Part shown: one piece after another, positions 58,145 through 64,000 of the stretch
How positions within the stretch are numbered: position 1 is the stretch's first letter
How the letters are laid out: each line of letters starts with the position of its first letter
DNA from: Acidovorax sp.
GTDB taxonomy: Bacteria; Pseudomonadota; Gammaproteobacteria; Burkholderiales; Burkholderiaceae_C
Length of the DNA: 64,000 nucleotides
Direction of reading: 5' to 3'
NCBI GenBank assembly: GCA_030692685.1
Contig: JAUXZO010000091.1
Coordinates: forward strand, 16,141-80,140
Program-made: the position numbers and the translations under genes
The notes under the pieces: model-generated
Seen by the model: the letters and a program-made list of their open reading frames with translations, nothing else
What the model was told of the DNA's origin: nothing
Databases searched by the model: none

Positions 58145-58582
58145 TCAGGGGATCAGGGTGGCGCTGAGCGTGATCTCGGGCACCCCTGCAAGCGCCTTCG
58201 ACAGCGGGCAGTTGGCCTTTGCATCCGCCGCCAGCTTCTGAAAGGCTGCATCGTCCATGCCCGGCACTTTGGCGGTGAGCGTGAGGGCAACGCGGTCGAT
58301 CACAAAACCATCTCCTTCTTTGGAAAGGCGCACGCTGGCTTCTGTGTCGATCACTTCGGTAGAAACGCCTGCCTTCTCTGCAGCAAACGCAAATGCCATG
58401 GTGAAGCACGCTGCGTGTGCTGCCCCCACAATTTCTTCAGGGTTGGTGCCCTTGCGGTCGTCGCCGAATCGACTCGCAAAGCCGTAGGGATACTTGTTCA
58501 GCGCGCCGGTCTCGGTGCTGATCTGGCCTTGGCCGGACTTGCCGGCACCTTCCCAATGGACGCTGGCTTTCTTTTCGGACAT
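58145..58582 (-). CDS. osmC: OsmC-type peroxidase
   Basis: This 145-residue protein begins with MSEKKASVHWEGAGKSGQG and keeps NKYPYGFASRFGDD, GTNPEEIVGAAHAACFTMAF (first Cys) and ANCPLSKALAGVPEITLSA (second Cys). This order and sequence are closest to OsmC itself rather than Ohr. It reduces organic peroxides. AAGGAG precedes the start by seven bases. Confidence 0.9.
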   Translation of the reverse strand: MSEKKASVHWEGAGKSGQGQISTETGALNKYPYGFASRFGDDRKGTNPEEIVGAAHAACFTMAFAFAAEKAGVSTEVIDTEASVRLSKEGDGFVIDRVALTLTAKVPGMDDAAFQKLAADAKANCPLSKALAGVPEITLSATLIP

Positions 58583-58882
58583 GGTGTGCTCCTTGGGGTG
58601 GTTGAAAGAACTGACCATCTCAACACGCCCTGCGGCGTCGGCATGTGGGACTCTGTCGCATGGCGCTGTCCCGTTCCGGTCAGCCTGTCGCGCAATGCAC
58701 GGGCGCAGCGGCGATTCCGTGTGTGGATCAACCGCTGATATCGGATGCCTTGGTCCGAACCTCGTAAGAGATGGACAAGCCCGCCTGTCGCCTGCGCACG
58801 TTGATGGCCTACAAGAACGCCTGCGTGCTGTGGGGATCATGGGACGCTGCAATCTGCCAGAAACCACCCAAGGAGACCCGCC
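58583..58882. other. Intergenic region without recognised features
   Basis: The 300 bases between divergent osmC and the glycine-zipper gene hold the ribosome binding sites of both and presumably their promoters. No repeat family member, operator palindrome or small ORF stood out. Confidence 0.5.
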
Positions 58883-59380
58883 ATGAACCAAGACCTCAAC
58901 CATTCAGATGCTGACCACAATCCCGATCCCCTTACCGACGCACCCGGTGCGCATCCCATCGGCACCGGTATCGGCGCTGCAGGCGGTGCTGTTACCGGCG
59001 CCGCAGCAGGGAGCCTCGGCGGCCCCGTAGGCACGGCGGTAGGTGCTGTCGTGGGAGCGATCGTCGGCGGATTGGCGGGCAAGGGAGCCGCCGAAGCAGT
59101 CAACCCCACGGTAGAAGACGCCCATTGGCGTGAAACCTACGTGAAAGAGCCCTACTACTCCGATGCCTACAGCTACGACGACTATGCACCCGCCTACCGG
59201 GCGGGTTACCAAAGCGCGATGGATGGCCGTGCAGACTGGAGCGCCACCCGAACCGACCTGCAACACCGCTGGGAGGCGGATCGCCAAACCAGTCGATTGA
59301 ACTGGCTGGATGCAGAACCCGCTGCAAAAGCGGCGTGGGAGCGTGCAGATCGCATCTGGAAGCAGACCAAACAAGAGTAA
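58883..59380 (+). CDS. Glycine-zipper hypothetical protein
   Basis: This 165-residue protein follows AAGGAGAC at eight bases. It has an acidic start, then a glycine zipper: GTGIGAAGGAVTGAAAGS, VGTAVGAVVGAIVGGLAGKG (about residues 27-68). The rest (YSYDDYAPAYRAGYQSAMDG and WADRIWKQTKQE-like end) is hydrophilic and aromatic-rich. No signal peptide is present. Such proteins are common next to osmC or stress genes; the function is unknown. Confidence 0.78.
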   Translation: MNQDLNHSDADHNPDPLTDAPGAHPIGTGIGAAGGAVTGAAAGSLGGPVGTAVGAVVGAIVGGLAGKGAAEAVNPTVEDAHWRETYVKEPYYSDAYSYDDYAPAYRAGYQSAMDGRADWSATRTDLQHRWEADRQTSRLNWLDAEPAAKAAWERADRIWKQTKQE

Positions 59381-59495
59381 TCAAGAACGGTCTGGCGAGC
59401 GCGGTTCAAGCCACTGTCTCGCCAGCATCAACCGCTACCGCCCTGTCGCGCGTGGCGTTTGCAAAGCAAACGGCACTTCACCGATGAACATTTCA

Positions 59496-59756
59496 TTAAT
59501 CAACACAGGTCGCTCCGGTGTCATGGGCGTCTGCGATGCGCACCATGCGGATCGCGTCAAAAGGGCACCGCACCGCACACAATGCGCAGCCTGTGCAAGC
59601 AGTCGCATCGTGCAATTGCGCCCGCTTGGGGCCCCATGCTGCCGTACCTTGCACCTGCAGCGACAGCACATGCGGCGGGCACACTGCCACGCACCAGCCG
59701 CAGCCCGTGCAGCGGGTGGTGTCGATGTCGGGCAGCGCTTTGCGTGAAGCGTTCAT
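59496..59756 (-). CDS. 2[4Fe-4S] ferredoxin-type protein
   Basis: This 86-residue protein has two cluster motifs, CTGCGWCVAVCPP and CTGCALCAVRCPF, each with the CxxCxxCxxxCP pattern. It would carry electrons between unidentified partners. It is single. The start MNASRKALPD was accepted; nothing better lies nearby. Confidence 0.87.
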   Translation of the reverse strand: MNASRKALPDIDTTRCTGCGWCVAVCPPHVLSLQVQGTAAWGPKRAQLHDATACTGCALCAVRCPFDAIRMVRIADAHDTGATCVD

Positions 59757-59896
59757 GGAGCGAGGAGACTTGGTGATGTACAGGAGCGGGTGCGTCTTGA
59801 CCGTTGCGCCACAGCTTAGCGCGCGGCACGTTGCAGGTCGACCTGTGCAGTTCTGATAACGCGCCTCACCATTGCCGCCAGCGATACAGTGCTGCC

Positions 59897-60205
59897 ATGC
59901 CCGACAACATCACCCCGACCATCACCTTGACCCAACATCTCCTCATCCGTGGCCATGTGCAGGGCGTGAGCTACCGCTGGTCCATGGTGCAGGCCGCGCA
60001 CCAGCGTGGCGTGCAGGGCTGGGTGCGCAACCGCCAAGATGGTTGTGTGGAGGCCTTGGTCACTGGCCCGGCAGACGCGGTGCAATCGCTTGTCGAATGG
60101 GCCCACCACGGCCCGCCCCACGCGAGCGTGGATGGGGTGGAAGTCAGAAACGTGCCTGCACCTTCAGACCCATTCGCAGACTTTGCGCAACGCGAAACGG
60201 TGTAG
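59897..60205 (+). CDS. Acylphosphatase
   Basis: This 102-residue protein has the acylphosphatase fold: LLIRGHVQGVSYRWSMVQAA contains the phosphate-binding loop and catalytic Arg, and GWVRNRQDGCVEALVTGP contains the catalytic Asn. It hydrolyses carboxyl-phosphate bonds. The ATG at 59897 gives the normal length; the longer frame from a TTG at 59804 is not supported. Confidence 0.92.
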   Translation: MPDNITPTITLTQHLLIRGHVQGVSYRWSMVQAAHQRGVQGWVRNRQDGCVEALVTGPADAVQSLVEWAHHGPPHASVDGVEVRNVPAPSDPFADFAQRETV

Positions 60206-60286
60206 ACCATCTGCTCTGTCACCGAGCCAGCGGAGGCAGCAGGCGCGCACTGGATACGCGAGGGGGCTACAGGATCAGATAGAGAC

Positions 60287-60700
60287 TCAGCCCTTGCGCT
60301 GCAGGTCCCGCGCGCCGTACGCGCAGTACCCTGGCTTGGGGCTCTTCTTCTGCGGGTGCAGGCGGCAGGTTTCGGGCCGTTGTTCATACACCGTGCACCG
60401 CCGTGTTTTGGGGTCCAGAAAGTTGCAGTCCCCACTCGCCCGCCGCGCCATCGTGAAGATGGCGTTCTTGTGGTTGAAGTGGTCAATCAACCGTGCCTTC
60501 TGCAGCCGCTTGGCGATGTGCCGGGGCTCGTCGTGTTCGGCCTCGAACGGGTCTACCAAGCCCAGTCGCACCAAGTCAGACATCTGCACCTCCAGCGGCA
60601 TCGTGCAGCAGTTGGCCGCGCAGGTGTCACACAAGCCTGCACGGTACCGGGTCCAGGTGTCTATGCGGTCGACGTCGACGATGGAGAGGGGGGAGCGCAT
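60287..60700 (-). CDS. YkgJ family cysteine-cluster protein
   Basis: This 137-residue protein has the YkgJ pattern of Cys residues: AGLCDTCAANCCTMPLEV, SGDCNFLDPKTRRCTVYEQR, PETCRLHP and GYCAYGARDL. They likely bind zinc or an iron-sulphur cluster. The family is widespread and of unknown role. The start MRSPLSIVDV was chosen as the point where family similarity begins. Confidence 0.85.
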   Translation of the reverse strand: MRSPLSIVDVDRIDTWTRYRAGLCDTCAANCCTMPLEVQMSDLVRLGLVDPFEAEHDEPRHIAKRLQKARLIDHFNHKNAIFTMARRASGDCNFLDPKTRRCTVYEQRPETCRLHPQKKSPKPGYCAYGARDLQRKG

Positions 60701-60795
60701 GAGGGTGGGATTGTGCCAGTGTGATCCGCCTAGGTGCCGGGTTTCAGTGAACCATTGCCTCTTTACGCAGGCAGCGCCCAGAGCCCTGCCTTTGA

Positions 60796-62655
60796 TCAAA
60801 TGCGCTTCGGAGCCAGCGGTCCGGGAGTCTTTATCCCAGGTTCAGTGTTGACGCGGGGGGTACCAATCAGCCACGTCGACAGCAGTGCATGCAGCACCGC
60901 CGGGTCAATCGGCTTGTACAGCACAAGGTAACCCTCGCGTTCCGCTTCTTGCAACTCCGGTGACGAAAATTCGCCGCTGACCATGGCCCCACCGGCTTGG
61001 GGACATCGGGTCAAGACCACTTTGAATATGTCGAATCCGCTCTCGCCCGCCCGCAGACGTTGGTCACAGAACACGGCGTTTGGGGTGAAGCCCGCATCCA
61101 AGTGTTGCATTGTTTCTAGCGCGTTGCTGGCGTAACACCCTGTCACTCCCCAGCCCGTCAGCAGGGCCTTCCAGGCTGCGAGAACCTGCGGATCGTCGTC
61201 GAGCACAAGACAGCGTCCTTGCAGGCGCTGCAGAGGCGGTGCCGCCTGCTGCGCATCGTTTGGTTTGAGCGGCACGCTCGGCAATGTGGATGGCTGCACT
61301 GGGAGACGCAGCCAGAAGCGCGAACCACGGTCCAGGCGCGACTGAAATCCCAGGTCAGCGCCCATAAGTTTGGCGCAGCGGGCCACCACAGCAAGTCCGA
61401 GGCCATGCCCAGCACTGTCTAAGCGCCAGGCGTGCTGATTGCGGAAGTAGGGAGAGAAGATCTGCAGGCCGTCCTCTGCAGTAATGCCCACGCCCGTGTC
61501 CCACACGTCGATCTGCCAATGCGTTTCGCGCTGTCGCAGGCCCATCAAGATCCCACCACGCTCTGTGTAGCGCAAAGCGTTGTGCACCAGGTTCACGAGC
61601 GCCTGGCGCAAAAGAGTTGGGTCCGCCCACACCCATGCCTCGTAGCGAGGTGCGTGCATGCGAATGACTAAACCACGCTGGCTCGCCTGTTCACGGAACA
61701 TGGTGACGATGTCGCGCAGCAGGCCGTGAAGCGCAACCGCTTGCGCACGTTGCGTGACCATACCGGCTTCCAGCTTTGTCAAATCAAGCAGGGAGGTGAA
61801 CATGAAATTCATCGATCCCATGCCGTTCCTGAGATCGGTCAGGAGAGGTGCCAAACCTGCGTCGCGGTTGCGCTGAGCAATCGCTTCGACCAGCATGGAT
61901 ATCGCGTGGATGGGCTGACGCAGGTCGTGACTGGCGGTAGACAGGAACTGGTTCTTCTCATGCAGTGCCGCCTCGGCGCTTCCGCGTGCAATCAGCAGTT
62001 CAGCGATCAACTGCTGACTGCGCTGTTCAAGCCGAGCCTGATCAATGAAAAACCGGTGGGCGGCCAGCGCATCGCGGTAAATCGCCAAGCCGAACAACAG
62101 CCCCAGAGGCACGACGTAGTGCCAGTGATCAGGAAACGCCCAGACGCTCAGAAAAATACAGGCCACCCAACCGCTGCAGAAAAATCGCAGGAACACGCTC
62201 AACGAAGCGTTCTGGTGCGTGGCGTTGCCCGCCGTGATGGCAGCGATTGAGATGTAGAGCAGGAGTTGAAACTCATACGATGCCCGCCCGGCCGTTAAAA
62301 CCACAGCAGCGCTTAAACCCGCACCGTGCAGCAGCCCCATGAGTTCCAGGCGCGGCTTCCATCGTCGCACCATCTGCTCGGCATCCAGCGTCTGCACGTC
62401 CTGCGTATGAACGTGTCGCGCCCACTGCAAACCCAAGGCGAATACGAGAAAGAACACTCCCCACAGGACAAGGCCGGTCGCATCGTTGTTGCGCGAGAAG
62501 AACCAAACCAACGGCACGGCCACCGCGGGCATCACCGACACGCCAAAGCGGTGGCGCGCGAAAGTCAGATTCAGGAGCGGCGCCAGACCGGCAGCAGACA
62601 GGTCACTGGTGCTTGGCGGCCGCAGCGTGTCGATCAATGTCGCGGCGACTTGCAT
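60796..62655 (-). CDS. Membrane-bound hybrid histidine kinase
   Basis: This 619-residue protein has several membrane helices in the first ~200 residues (about five to six) with no large periplasmic loop. It then has HisKA (FLSTASHDLRQPIHAISMLV), HATPase (VNLVHNALRYTE; DTGVGITAEDG; HGLGLAVVARCAKL) and a C-terminal receiver (CLVLDDDPQVLAAW, phospho-accepting site AVFCDQRLRAGESG, KPIDPAVL). The receiver segment VFCDQRL replaces the usual two following positions, but the Asp is kept. No partner response regulator is adjacent. Confidence 0.9.
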   Translation of the reverse strand: MQVAATLIDTLRPPSTSDLSAAGLAPLLNLTFARHRFGVSVMPAVAVPLVWFFSRNNDATGLVLWGVFFLVFALGLQWARHVHTQDVQTLDAEQMVRRWKPRLELMGLLHGAGLSAAVVLTAGRASYEFQLLLYISIAAITAGNATHQNASLSVFLRFFCSGWVACIFLSVWAFPDHWHYVVPLGLLFGLAIYRDALAAHRFFIDQARLEQRSQQLIAELLIARGSAEAALHEKNQFLSTASHDLRQPIHAISMLVEAIAQRNRDAGLAPLLTDLRNGMGSMNFMFTSLLDLTKLEAGMVTQRAQAVALHGLLRDIVTMFREQASQRGLVIRMHAPRYEAWVWADPTLLRQALVNLVHNALRYTERGGILMGLRQRETHWQIDVWDTGVGITAEDGLQIFSPYFRNQHAWRLDSAGHGLGLAVVARCAKLMGADLGFQSRLDRGSRFWLRLPVQPSTLPSVPLKPNDAQQAAPPLQRLQGRCLVLDDDPQVLAAWKALLTGWGVTGCYASNALETMQHLDAGFTPNAVFCDQRLRAGESGFDIFKVVLTRCPQAGGAMVSGEFSSPELQEAEREGYLVLYKPIDPAVLHALLSTWLIGTPRVNTEPGIKTPGPLAPKRI

Positions 62656-62735
62656 CGGGCGTATGTCGACATGTTTTAGGGCAAGGGGTGTAGGGAGGGG
62701 ATCGTTGGAGCGATGTCAGCGAGCCTCCTACAGCC

Positions 62736-64000
<1,265 letters not shown>

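Overview
The window is high-GC chromosomal DNA that looks like a betaproteobacterium of the Comamonadaceae (Acidovorax/Comamonas-like). This rests on gene content, codon bias, and at least eleven dispersed copies of a short intergenic element with core AGCGCTT-N5-AAGCGCT, a type I associate with that family. No rRNA, tRNA, phage, plasmid replication gene or CRISPR array was seen. The right edge carries the 3' part of gyrB on the minus strand, so dnaN and dnaA would normally lie just beyond it.

Layout: 1-7.5 kb is a branched-chain/carboxylate ABC uptake operon (livG, H, M, K, F) followed by an acyl-CoA ligase and a crotonase. 7.5-9.6 kb holds rdgC and an LTxxQ periplasmic protein. 9.67-10.6 kb is a gene-free segment made of two diverged direct copies of an origin-like module: DnaA boxes, a 14-nt GC-containing spacer, CTA trinucleotide (DnaA-trio-like) repeats and an AT-rich tract. 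10.7-15.6 kb is a very large GAF/PAS/GGDEF/EAL protein. 16-22 kb holds a thioesterase-like protein, a DAHP synthase, a lower-GC ATPase + DUF4276 pair that looks like an acquired defence module, an NlpC/P60 lipoprotein and leuA. 22.3-27.1 kb holds a DGPF/YciI protein and a TonB receptor-YfiR-GGDEF/EAL operon. 27.4-30.2 kb is an ECF42-type sigma module with its DGPF/YciI, SRPBCC and VOC partners and a matching promoter upstream.

30-41 kb is mixed: RNase H-like protein, DUF3297, NnrU, DnaQ-like exonuclease, a 5'-truncated M28 peptidase, a PHB-depolymerase-like esterase with a ribbon-helix-helix regulator, and a PPOX protein. It also holds a MITE-like element, a mntA/hepT toxin-antitoxin pair whose hepT is frameshifted by an 11-bp tandem repeat, yjdM, dinG, and a DinD/Bro-N relic behind a LexA-type box. 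41-49.5 kb holds a HAD phosphatase, a B12-type radical SAM protein, a gamma carbonic anhydrase, a TetR/MBL-fold pair around a perfect palindrome, and a MocR regulator divergent from OsmC and PaiB-like genes.

49.7-64 kb holds hom with a possible attenuation leader, a DUF72 protein, a two-component system divergent from a DUF2147-CcdA-thioredoxin-serine hydrolase cluster, a second OsmC protein, a glycine-zipper protein, a ferredoxin, an acylphosphatase, a cysteine-cluster protein, a hybrid histidine kinase and gyrB. The strongest candidates for new biology are the tandem origin-like locus, the ATPase/DUF4276 pair, the repeat-broken hepT and the leader of hom.
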